A DNA stretch of 64,000 bases from Buddleja alternifolia (taxonomy: Eukaryota > Streptophyta > Magnoliopsida > Lamiales > Scrophulariaceae), in NCBI GenBank assembly GCA_019426215.1, contig CM033408.1, forward strand, positions 10,357,077 to 10,421,076, in the 5' to 3' direction. Positions 54,825-64,000 of this stretch are shown here, one piece after another. The notes below the pieces were generated by a model. That model did not search any database. It was not told the origin of the DNA and saw only the letters and a program-made list of their open reading frames with translations. The number at the start of each line of letters is the position of its first letter. Position 1 is the first letter of the stretch. A program made the translations under genes and the position numbers.

Positions 54825-57598
54825 CTATTGCTTAATATTCTTCTGGCAGTTATTTCTCTTCCTCTCGATCTGCTCGCTGGATTCACTTAAACGGCTAAAC
54901 GGTGAATCCCTGTCTGCTGACGAAGGCATACCATAACCTCTGCCACCCCTTCCTCGAAAGTGCTGATTATAGGGCTGGAAACTGAAGCTGCTGTTCTCAT
55001 ACCTTTGCCTCTTGTTCCACTCCCTTTGGTAGGCTGGAATCCAATCGGGATCATTCAGGATTACTTTTAACCTCACCAACTCGTAGTGCAGGGTATCGGC
55101 ACATTGATTGCAGAGTACCTTCTGCATCTGGGTAAGATTGTTCACTACTCTCGTAGGGGTCTGATAGATGATTTCACACTTGGGGGTCTCGAGTGCCTCC
55201 TTGTATTTTATCCTCCATCTTTTGGACTAGTGGAGCTGACTCGATTTGCGACTCCTTTTCCTTAGGCCTCCCATCTTGGCCGAATTCCAAGATCCGTTTG
55301 TCCACTCCAGACAAGACTATTTTGCCTCTTTCGAATTGCTTAGCGACAAAACGCCTGAAGATTTGGCACTGGTCAGTGGTATGCATCGTGTTCATGTGCC
55401 ACCTGCACATGCCCTCGAGTCCATCGTCATTGATTTTTGGGAAGGTTAAGACGCCTTCGTCTATTAGCTTGTTAAAAAGCCTGTTCGCCAATTTAGCTTC
55501 CTTTGGGACCTGTTCATTCGCAGATTTAGATAAAGTGTTAGAACATTCAGGTAAATCAATTTCCAAAGTATTAATTTCAAAATTTAAAATAGGAAAAAGA
55601 TCTTCGTCTATACTCGTTTTTTGCCTATCAGGAAAAGTTATTTCATTCGAGTCTAATTTGGATTGTATTAAGTTTCGGAACATAACACAGTCCCTTGTCT
55701 CGTGGGTAAAGGTATTATGCCATTTACAATAAGGTTTTTCTTTGGCTTTTGCCTTAGTTGGGAATCGGTGTTTTCTTTTAATCCTTAATTTTTTGTTGGC
55801 TAGAAGCCAGTCGAATATCTCTTCTGTTTTTGCTACATCAAAAGTATATTTCTTATCTTTTTTCGATTGTAGATAACCCATTGCTTCACACTCTTTTTGC
55901 TCGAGTGCTCCACATTGGAATGGGGGCCCTTTTATGAATTCTGCGAGGTCTACTTCATAAGCATCCTCGAATATCCACGGTGCTAACACTTCGAACGTGT
56001 TAAGTCCTTGATGTTTTCTTAGACTCTTTTTTTTAACATGTTCTCATATCTAGTTGCACTTTCTGCCAGACTTCGAAAATCTGGGAATATCATTCCATCG
56101 AATTTTACCCTGAAATCGAAGGACATATTCTGTTGTGCTAACTGCACAAATTCAGATTCAGTCAAATTCAAATGACACTTAACTCGAGCCTTTTTGAATC
56201 TTGATAGGAATTCTTCTATAGATTCTCCTATGTTTTGCCTAATCTTAGCCAAATCGCTCATAGATATCCCTGGATCAGTTTGAGCGAAGTGATTCTGGAA
56301 TTGGAACTGCATCTCCTCCCAAGTATGTATTGAGTTTGGAGATAATTAATATACCAATTGAAGGCTGACCCTGTTAGGGAACTAGGGAACAACCTTAGTT
56401 TCAAATAATCTTGATCTGCTGCCTCTCGACATTGGCAGGTAAATCGAGATAAGTGCTCTAATGCCGATACACTGTCATCTCCTGAGAACAGTGTAAAATT
56501 TGGAACCTTATATGTTCTAGGAAAAGGAAAATTCCTATCCACTCATTCGGGATATGGATTCCTGGGAATTAACCTCTGGTTTCTTCGAAAACCAGGGCCA
56601 TACATCCTCTCAATTATTAATTCGATTTGATTTTGGAGTGGGTCTTGAACTTGTGATCCAAGATTGCCTCCCATATAACCATTGTGAATGGTTTGCACCC
56701 CCAGCAAATGGCATTTGGAAATTATTTGGGGTGTGAGCATAATTAGGATTATTTTGAAACCCCGAAAAAGGCTGGTTCCCTGTATTCATGGGATTATTCG
56801 AAACCCCAGGAAAACTTGGCACCTGATGCTGGTTTTGCCCCCCAGCAAAATATCCATGGGTAAAGTTAAGTCCTGTCTCGAGATTTCCAACATTCACATT
56901 TGGAGGATATCCTGCCGGAGTTTGTCCCATTCTGTTCGGTGGTAAGGGACCATTAGGCCTTGTATTTTGATTACCATGTGGATTCGAACTTATATTATAC
57001 ACATTAGGATGCGGTGTCTGGTTATAATTCGAATGTATATTTTGAGGGTTATTATTATTAGCATTATTATTGCCTTCGAGATGTGAGGGTCCCGAAGTCT
57101 GACCAATTTCGAATTGACCAATTCGAGGCCCGTTTTCTCGAGGATATCCCAGAGGAATCTCATTTGGATTGATATATCTACTTTGAGTCCTTGGTTCTAA
57201 CAACTGTGATACTTTTTCGATTAAAATATTATGCTTGTTAATTAAAGGTTCGAGACCCAATACTACTTGTGTATTTATCATGTTCGAAAAAACACCACAA
57301 GTTTGATTAAATATTTCACCTAGTTCAGTTATAACCCCAGTGACTTCTCGAGCAAGACCATCTTGAGTACTCACAGCAATATCTTGTACAATTGTCGTGA
57401 ATATTCGAGCAGACTCTTGTGCCAATGCTCGGTACTGATCATTGAATTCTCTTCTTTGATCCTCTCAAGCACTTGCTAGGGTTTGTTTCATGAGTCGGAC
57501 AAACTGTTAGTACATTTTGTCCGCTCTCACTTTATTTTTGCCACCGGCTGGATATCCAAATCCTCGGTGTAGTCATCATGATTTACCTTGTCTGTCAT
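54825..57598 (-). pseudogene. gag: Element E gag
   Basis: The minus-strand ATG at 57598 (MTDKVNHDDYTED) is the likely start, about 85 bp after the 5' LTR. Stops and shifts follow at once, and the long reading continues from 57425 to 56610: a helical N-terminal part, then an Asn/Pro/Gly-rich stretch. 56542-56019 carries the capsid core (FNWYINYLQ, HTWEEMQFQFQNHF, SIEEFLSRFKKARVKC) over a frameshift. 55989-55174 has two C-X2-H-type knuckles, YCKWHNTFTHETRDC and MCRWHMNTMHTTDQC, as in Tat gag proteins. 55145-54825 is a basic Arg/Gly-rich tail. Confidence 0.87.
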
Positions 57599-57657
57599 TG
57601 CTTGGTCTTATAAGTAAGACTTAAACGATCTTGAAAAGTTGATTTTACGTGAACCAA

Positions 57658-57675
57658 CTCCCACTATGGTCGCCA
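57658..57675 (-). other. Element E primer binding site
   Basis: On the minus strand TGGCGACCATAGTGGGAG follows the 5' LTR after a short AATTTT spacer. Such TGGCGAC sites are usual in Tat-type elements. I did not assign the tRNA. Confidence 0.7.
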
Positions 57676-57681
57676 AAAATT

Positions 57682-58481
57682 TGTTTCCGAATGAAAAACA
57701 AATTGAACAAGGAAGAGCTAATTCGATTAACTCAAGCCCCATGATAATTCTCCACTTAGAATTATCTAACAACCCCCGCGCTCAAGTTCGATACGCTAGA
57801 TGGTGGTTCAGACTTTAACACTTCGGCGTGTTGTTTAAAATTGGTATTCGGACCGTAATTGATAAGAAATAATAGATAAGACAGGAAGATACAAGTCCAG
57901 ATATAAAATTATCTACCAAATACTTAAATCTGATAAAACGATAAACTTTATACCTCCATATTGATCCCCAGTCATGTGTTACAAAGATGCTTCGAGCAAG
58001 AAAATATGCTGATGTCAACAACACTTGATCACTAGGATTTGATCTACAGAATTACCTAAATTACACTACTCCTAAGATTATGTCTACTTCTAGAGAAAAA
58101 GATAAAAACTGTGTAGAGTTGTTCTATTGTCTTTTTTTTTTCTTTCTCCGCCTTGCCCTTTACCACGTAAACACTTCCTTTGCGGTTAGGAACCTCCTTC
58201 AACCGCATTTTCAAATTATTTGATTGGCGCGTCTCTGAACTGGGTAACTCCCTTCTCTTTTTGGGCATCTTTCGGCGGGCTTCAAACTTAGCGACATATC
58301 TAGTTTGGACCTATACATTATAAAATTGGACTGAATTGCTTTAGGTCCTTTTTCTCGATTTTTATTAGTCATTGCATGGTTTATTTTGGGCTTTCTCACC
58401 TTAAGCCCATTTCTTCGTACTTTTATTAATAAGGCTGTTTGGGCCCTTCAATTTGAGCCCATTTCTTTTTAGGTGTAAACA
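57682..58481 (-). repeat. Element E 5' LTR (right copy)
   Basis: 800 bp, matching 45234-46033 with scattered substitutions. It ends AGGTGTAAACA before the duplicated CCATC. Confidence 0.93.
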
Positions 58482-58780
58482 CCATCTATATTGGAAATCG
58501 GATATTCTTTACAACTCAATCCATACTGTAGATAATTAGGAGAACGTAGATCATTTGATCCATAAAATAATATGAATAGAAAGGTTTCAGATTATTTTTT
58601 GATTGAGAAATCGCACAACTATGTAATCAAAAGCAAAGTGTTCACTGATTAATATTTACAAACATTGTTTAACGTCTAGAGAAATGTAGTTAATAGCAAT
58701 GCTGAGTGGTAGGTATAGATACAAATGAATTCCAAAAGGAATTTGGTTAGAAGAAGATGACATAACACAACACTGTCAAA

Positions 58781-59754
58781 CATGGTTCAAAGTATCGGCC
58801 GATATCCGATGATATCGGCCGATACATAACCGGATCGGACCCCTCCGATCCGATAAATTCCGGTGATACGCTTTGTTACCGGTTGGGTATGGTATCGCCG
58901 ATATTATCGGATATCGGCCGATAATATCGGCGATATCATGATATTATTGGAGTATCGCCGATATTATCGAATGATATTCGATAATATCGGCGATACTAAT
59001 CTGCCATTGTTTGGACCCTAATCTGCCATATTTCCAGTTTCCGGTTGGCATCAAGATGGTTAAGGTATGATTTTTAGGCATTGGAAGTTTAAACTAGGGA
59101 GTTGTTGCAGGTGTAGCTGGCCTTTTATATCAGACATGAGAGGAGAGGAATCAAAGAATTTTTGCTCCGCAAAACAAAGATGTAGATACTTTGTTTAGTG
59201 TGTTGAAGATGGAGCTGCAAATGAAGTTTAATGGCTGTCAGAATAGGAGATTGCGAGACAGAGACAGTTTATTTAGACACAATTTTGAGTTAGCTTTGTT
59301 AATTTTGTAAAGAATTGATACAGGGCAGATTGATTTTGGTTTACTATAGATATTGATCAATATGTGCCATTTGCTTGTGTATATTTTGCTTGTTGGGTTT
59401 TATAAAGGATTTGTTTTTCACCCATTGTTTAGGTGTTGGAAGAATCTCACGCCTCCTGTTGCTTTAAAAGACTAAGGAATCTCATGTCTTATTTCTATGA
59501 ATTAATTCCTTGACAGACTAAAATGATATATTTAGCTTCATTGATGGTTGATGTAGCAAATATTTTTAATATATATTAAAAAGTAGCAATTTATGTAATT
59601 TATATTTGTCTCGAATTTTGCAAAAAAATTTCGAATTTTTGGAGCATTTTATAATGCTATTGTATCGTATCGCCCAATAATATCCCGATACACCGTGACT
59701 CATATGGAACAGCACCCTCCGATATTATCCCCGATACCGCTACTTTGAACCATG
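58781..59754. mobile_element. hAT-like element with GATATCGGCCGATA palindromes
   Basis: The terminal inverted repeats CATGGTTCAAAGTA and TACTTTGAACCATG are exact. They are flanked by a perfect 8-bp TSD, CTGTCAAA (58773-58780 and 59755-59762). The first 220 bp are packed with GATATCGGCCGATA and CGATATTATCGG palindromes; the right end has fewer. The middle (about 59030-59500) is unique sequence without a transposase frame. The 974-bp length is unusual for a simple MITE, so the centre may be acquired DNA. Confidence 0.87.
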
Positions 59755-59878
59755 CTGTCAAACCAGGGAAACAAGTTACCTAGACATGAGGCGTTAGGAC
59801 TTTTTAAAAAAATAATATACTTTTTAATAAAAATTATATAAATAATACACAAATAATAAATTCTTCAGAAATAGCAGA

Positions 59879-60256
59879 CTACGCCATTACTAATGGCGTA
59901 CCAACATGGATACGCCATTACTAGCGTATCCAAACGAAGATTTTTTTTTAAACATTGTGCCTGGATACGGCATTACTAATGGCGTATCCAGGGTGAATTT
60001 TTTTTTTTAATTTGTGCCTGGATACGCCATTACTAATGGAACGGAGATTTTTTTTTAAACATTGTGCCTGGATACGCCATTACTAATGGCGTATCCAAGG
60101 TGATTTTTTTTAAAATTTGTGCCTGGATACGCCATTACTAATGGCGTAGCCAAGCTGATTTTGTTTTTTAAAATTTGTGCCTGGATACGCCATTATTAAT
60201 GGCGTATTCATTGTCAGAAGACTTTGACTGGGTACGCCATTAACAATGGCGTACCT
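59879..60256 (+). repeat. Array of eight palindromes, ACGCCATTACTAATGGCGT core
   Basis: Palindromes occur at about 59879, 59908, 59963, 60020, 60070, 60125, 60183 and 60230. Most read GGATACGCCATTACTAATGGCGTATCC, that is 27-bp hairpins, one truncated. From the third on they are spaced 47-58 bp apart by TTGTGCCT and T-rich spacers. The array lies just upstream of the MULE transposase leader and probably belongs to the sub-terminal or terminal repeat region of that MULE. It is not a CRISPR array. Confidence 0.9.
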
Positions 60257-60407
60257 AGGCACAATATTACACCATTTTTTTTCTTTTTCTTTTTCTTTTT
60301 GTTTCTCTCTTCTTCCTCCCGGTTCTCTCCGCTCTTCTGCTCCATCTCTCCCTCTGCTTCACCCACCATTGTTCCTCTCATTTAGCATTTTATCCCTAAA
60401 TTACAAG

Positions 60408-60924
60408 GTAATTTTTTTATTCTATATTATTATTTTGTTGCATACATTTTTGAGTTAGTTAATGATTTTAATTCAGAGTTTATGGTTTAAATATTTATAA
60501 TTTATGTCAATTTAAACCCTAGTTTTCAATTTTAATTTTGAATCAAATTATGACCTAAATTAGTTTAAATGTTAGTCTTTATGGTTTATATATATTGTTA
60601 TTGTATTCTAGTTTTAGGTGTAAATTTTTTTGGTATAATATCGAATTTAGTGTTTAGGTTATGAATTTTGATTTAATGTTATAGTTTTTATTTTGTACTT
60701 AGATTTTGATTTTTTGTATAATTTTGGACCCCAGTTTCGAATGTAGGTGTTTTTAGGGTTTGAACTTTGATATAACATTTTAGGTACAATTTATAATTTT
60801 TAGGTATGATGATGAAGATGTAATATCGAATTTAGTATTTAAGAATGATATTTTTAGGTTTTTTAAATGTGTGTGAATATAATTTATGTTTTTGAACTCT
60901 AAATTAATAATTTATATTTTGCAG
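60408..60924 (+). other. Probable 5'-UTR intron of the MULE transposase gene
   Basis: A CT-rich leader (60275-60400) ends ACAAG before GTAATT. A T-rich, GC-poor stretch runs to TTTTGCAG, two bases before the ATG at 60927. Length (517 bp), composition and position are typical of a plant leader intron. The 60246-60458 frame in the leader is rejected. Confidence 0.6.
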
Positions 60925-60926
60925 AA

Positions 60927-63817
60927 ATGTCGAGACAGAACGTAGTTGATGTTTGTATATTTTTGGATGGACAAATAATTGAAGATTCAAACTATATGTT
61001 GAGTTATAGCAATCCACCAAAAGCTTACATGAGAATACCCCGTTCGATCAAATTTGTTGAATAAGGTATATGCGAGTACAGGAATTAATCCCAATCAATT
61101 CTCGTTGAAACTATCTTCGAAACACTCATTTGAAGATAGAAATTTGCTTAGGGAGAGAGCAATGAAGGTCAAAAACCATGATGATTTAATTTTTTTCTTG
61201 GATCCTTATATTGGTGTTAGTACAATGGATCTTTATATTGAAAAAGAGTCAATACAATCTCAGGGTCCATACACATCGCTGTTAACACAAGTGGCATCGT
61301 ATCAGCCAAACCAATTCTTACCATTTTGTACACAACCAATATTACCGGATTTAAATATCGGTACTTATCCGAATCAAGATGTGTATGCAGATAATTATTA
61401 TTTTTCTATTTACTTTGTAGCATTGTATTTTGTAATAAATGTTATAATTGTCTAAATATTTTTATAAGAAATTTCATCTGTATTATTTTGTTATAGTTTT
61501 TGTTTGTTATGATTGCCTTTTTAGGATGTTCTACATCGGGTAATGCGTTTGGAGGTGTTGAAAGTGTACCAAATTTACCTTTGGCGACTCATGGTTTAAA
61601 GAGTTATTCAAATCCGGATGTAGATGAAGGTTATAATGAATCATCTACACGTTTGCATAATTTCAGTATCCTATTTTATCGTATTCTTTATCATTGGATT
61701 CTATCAACATGTATTATGATAAATCTTAATTTGATTTTAATTTTTGTACATGTAGGTCTGTCTACACACAGTCATCATGAGTTTAGGTATTTTGAGGAAA
61801 CCAACTACAACGCTCATTTTTCTAATCACGGAGGGGCAAGTAGTTCGATACCACCTCAGAATGAACAGTTTGAGGATGACAACGACAATGCTTGTCGAAA
61901 TTTGCTTGATAGGCATTCAGACTCGGACTTCGATGAAGAACTCAACAACGAACCGACTTATGTGGAAAATGTTGAGGAAGATGTTCCTCGAACAGGGAAT
62001 CAACCACGACTTCATCATGTGCTCCCATTCTACTCCACATCATATGAAAAATTACAAGGAGATTCATTAGATCGACCAAATGAAGCAAGGGATATGACTT
62101 ATGATTATCGGATAGGTAATCATGGTTTGGGATTGACATTTGATAACAAAGAAAGCTTGCAAAGAGCAGTGAAAGACTACCACATAACACATCAAAACGA
62201 GAGTTTACGGTGGTAATAAGTAACCCGACAACTTATGCTATTGTATGAAAACACAAAGCCTAACATGTAGGGTGCAATTTTAGACTTCGAGCTCATTTTA
62301 GCAAGAAAACACATTTTTGGGAGATATCGAAGTATACAGGGCCACATTCATGTCTGTTCGAAACTGTGGCACCAAACGACCATAATTTGGGCATGAATCT
62401 GATTGCCAATGAACTTCTTGGACAAGTTCAAATTGATCCCTCAATTAAGATTGCACGAATAGTTCAAATGGTAGCTGATAAATAGGCATGCAATATTTCG
62501 TATGGCAAGGCTTGGCACAGCTTGCAACGTGCAAATGAGATTGTATACGGGACTTGGGAGAATGCAGTTTCATTGTTACCTAAGTTCTTAGGAGCTGTCC
62601 AAAAGTGGAATCCAGGCACGGTTGTTGAATGGAAACACAAAAGCATCTATGGAAATCCAAAAATGTTCATGTATGTGTTTTGGGCGTTGAAGCTATGTAT
62701 AGATGGATTCCAACATTGCCGGAGAGTTATTTGCGTTGATGGGACACATCTATATGCACGCTACAAAGCTAAGTTGTTGATCGCAACGACTCTTGTTGGA
62801 AATAATCAGATTTTGCCTCTTGAATTTGCAATTGTTGATAATGAGTCGAATGACTTGTGGTTGTGGTTGTGGTTGTGGTTTCTGCAATTGGTGAGAAAAC
62901 ATTTTTTTTGAAGGAATGAAGGTGTGTACCTTATTTCTGATCGTCACAACGGCATACTTCATGCATCTGAGCGTGTACCCGTCTTTTGCCCTCCTCATGG
63001 AGCTCATCGATATTGCCTACGACATGTGTCTTCAAACTTTAATAATCGTTTCAAAAATAAAGTTATGAAGGCTCTATGTTATCAGGCAGGTATGACACAC
63101 AGTATTTCCAAGTTCGATAAAATCATGAAGGATATCCGACAAAAGGATGAAAACGATTTCATTTATCTGAGCAGAATTCCATGTGAAAAGTGGACATTTG
63201 CACACGATGGAGGGGTGAGGGAAGGCATTATGACAACAAATATGGGAGAGAGCTTAAATGGTGTGTTGAAAGGTGTTCGCCATCTTCCGCCCACCGCTAT
63301 TGTGGAATGCACATTTCATCGTTGTGTCGATTATTTTTACAAACGACACCAAGATGCCTTGACAATGGGGGGAAATTCGGGCTTGACAGAGCATGCCTAC
63401 AATATGTACTCGGGATCGGTGAAAGCATCCGAAACACACACTGTCAGGCACTTTAATTATCTTGACCAAAGTGGCCAAGTTAACACCAAAGCCCAGCTCG
63501 GATATCGTAGTCTGAAGTTTGCTGTTGACATCAATGCAAAATATTGTTCTTGTGGAAGATGAACCACATTCAAAATTCCGTGTTCACATACAATTGCGTT
63601 ATGCAAAGATTTGCAAAGGAGGTTGATCTCGTTAGTTGAAAAATATTATAGCGCCAGTGAGTATTTACAAACATATCAAGGGACATTTCATCCTTTGCAT
63701 GATGCTCATTTTTGGGATGCACCTGATTTTGAACTGGTCCATGACCCTCATTTGAGGATACCACGAAGTGTAGGCAGAAATGTGACTACTCGAATTCCTA
63801 ATGAGATGGATTGGTAG
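60927..63817 (+). pseudogene. MULE (mudrA-like) transposase gene, nearly full length but broken
   Basis: The ATG at 60927 follows a splice-acceptor-like GCAG. The N-terminal part (to about 61380) breaks near 61045. Two introns are likely: about 61381-61524 and, clearly, 61666-61755 (phase 1). Acidic sequence and a MuDR N-terminal DNA-binding domain follow (CNFRLRAHFSKK). The DDE core has VICVDGTHLYARYKAK (~62715), YLISDRHNGI (~62935) and MTTNMGESLNGVLKGVRHLP (~63230-63290) with the Glu. A SWIM zinc finger, CSCGR...CSH, lies at 63545-63600, and the TAG is at 63815. Lesions are a 2-bp AG gain near 62190, stops near 62246, 62261, 62482, 62909 and 63560, and a TGGTTG repeat expansion at about 62858-62880. 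The mudrA family cuts and pastes MULE DNA. Confidence 0.9.
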
Positions 63818-64000
63818 TTATATGTATTGCAATTCGGCGTTGATGTTGTGTATTTGTTGGACAAATTGAGCTATTAAAAAACTATTTTTTTTTTAATTTT
63901 CTTGCTCCTATTTCACTTGTTTCTGTACATTTATTGGCCGTGACTTGAACACAAAAATTGTAGGTGATGTTACAAACTTTGTAAAACTATCAGAAATATG

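Larger units (their letters stand above)
45234..58481 (-). mobile_element. Element E: complete Tat-type Ty3/gypsy retrotransposon carrying an antisense gene
   Basis: The 13,248-bp element lies on the minus strand between two 800-bp LTRs (45234-46033 and 57682-58481), with a perfect TSD, CCATC (45229-45233 and 58482-58486). Sense coding runs from about 57598 down to 50091: gag, protease, RT, RNase H, a second RNase H and integrase. Two RNase H domains are diagnostic of the Tat lineage. Between the end of pol and the 3' LTR the opposite strand carries a spliced gene of the plant mobile domain type. Coding parts are broken in many places. TCGA-containing words are very frequent throughout, including both genes. 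Confidence 0.94.

Noticed and set aside
55193..55732. 179-codon plus-strand frame opposite gag of element E
   Set aside because: It mirrors a well-supported gag frame on the minus strand and has no splice signals or motifs of its own, unlike the antisense gene at 46494-50053.
59879..60256. Regularly repeated hairpins resembling a CRISPR array
   Set aside because: Spacers are T-rich and similar to each other, the setting is a plant MULE, and there are no cas genes.
60246..60458. 70-codon Phe/Ser/Leu-rich frame before the MULE gene
   Set aside because: It is the CT-rich leader plus the start of the leader intron.

Overview
The window is plant nuclear DNA, probably from a eudicot; the species cannot be fixed from the sequence. 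It is almost wholly a stack of transposable elements. No single-copy host gene, rRNA, complete tRNA or CRISPR array was found. The plant origin is shown by element families found only in plants: Athila-like and Tat-type Ty3/gypsy, SIRE- and Tork-type Ty1/copia, hAT-type MITEs and a mudrA-like MULE. Exact target-site duplications (TSDs) fix most element borders to the base.

Layout. (A) 1-10616 is an old Athila-like element cut by the left edge of the window. It keeps broken gag-protease but has lost RT, RNase H and integrase. A reverse-oriented solo LTR sits in its gag (2479-4169, TSD ACGCC). Its 3' LTR holds a solo-LTR-like insertion (8086-10258) that itself carries a hAT MITE (8830-9311, TSD ATTTCACA). 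10617-12168 is AT-rich spacer. (B) 12169-33835 is a SIRE-type copia element with gag, split pol, a broken extra 3' (env-like) frame and two LTRs. Its integrase is interrupted by (C) 16896-23356, a very young non-autonomous Athila-like element (TSD ATTTA, near-identical LTRs) with one intact 301-codon ORF. Its 3' LTR is interrupted by a solo LTR related to C (31772-33705, TSD GACAC).

33836-36352 is spacer with MITE-like and SINE-like remnants. (D) 36353-41425 is a complete minus-strand Tork-type copia element (TSD CTTTA). 42404-44364 is a solo LTR, probably chromoviral (TSD GTATC), and 44507-44982 is a long-TIR MITE. (E) 45234-58481 is a complete minus-strand Tat-type Ty3/gypsy element (TSD CCATC). 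It has gag, protease, RT, two RNase H domains and integrase. On its opposite strand it carries a seven-exon gene of the plant mobile domain type (46494-50053) that ends 37 bases from the end of pol. 58781-59754 is a hAT-like palindromic element. 59879-60256 is an array of eight palindromes, followed by a nearly full-length but broken MULE transposase gene (60927-63817).

How the parts relate. Proteins of A, B, D and E and the MULE are broken by stops and frameshifts, and many stops fit G-to-A or C-to-T change at Trp, Arg or Gln codons. Only the 301-codon ORF of C is intact, and C would need enzymes supplied by another element. The most notable signals are: the intron-containing antisense gene in E; a GNRA-type hairpin with two compensatory base-pair changes shared by A and C; GGCGCCTAGGCGCC palindrome arrays in LTRs of two unrelated superfamilies (C and D); and family-specific CpG words (TCGA in E, AAGCG in B).
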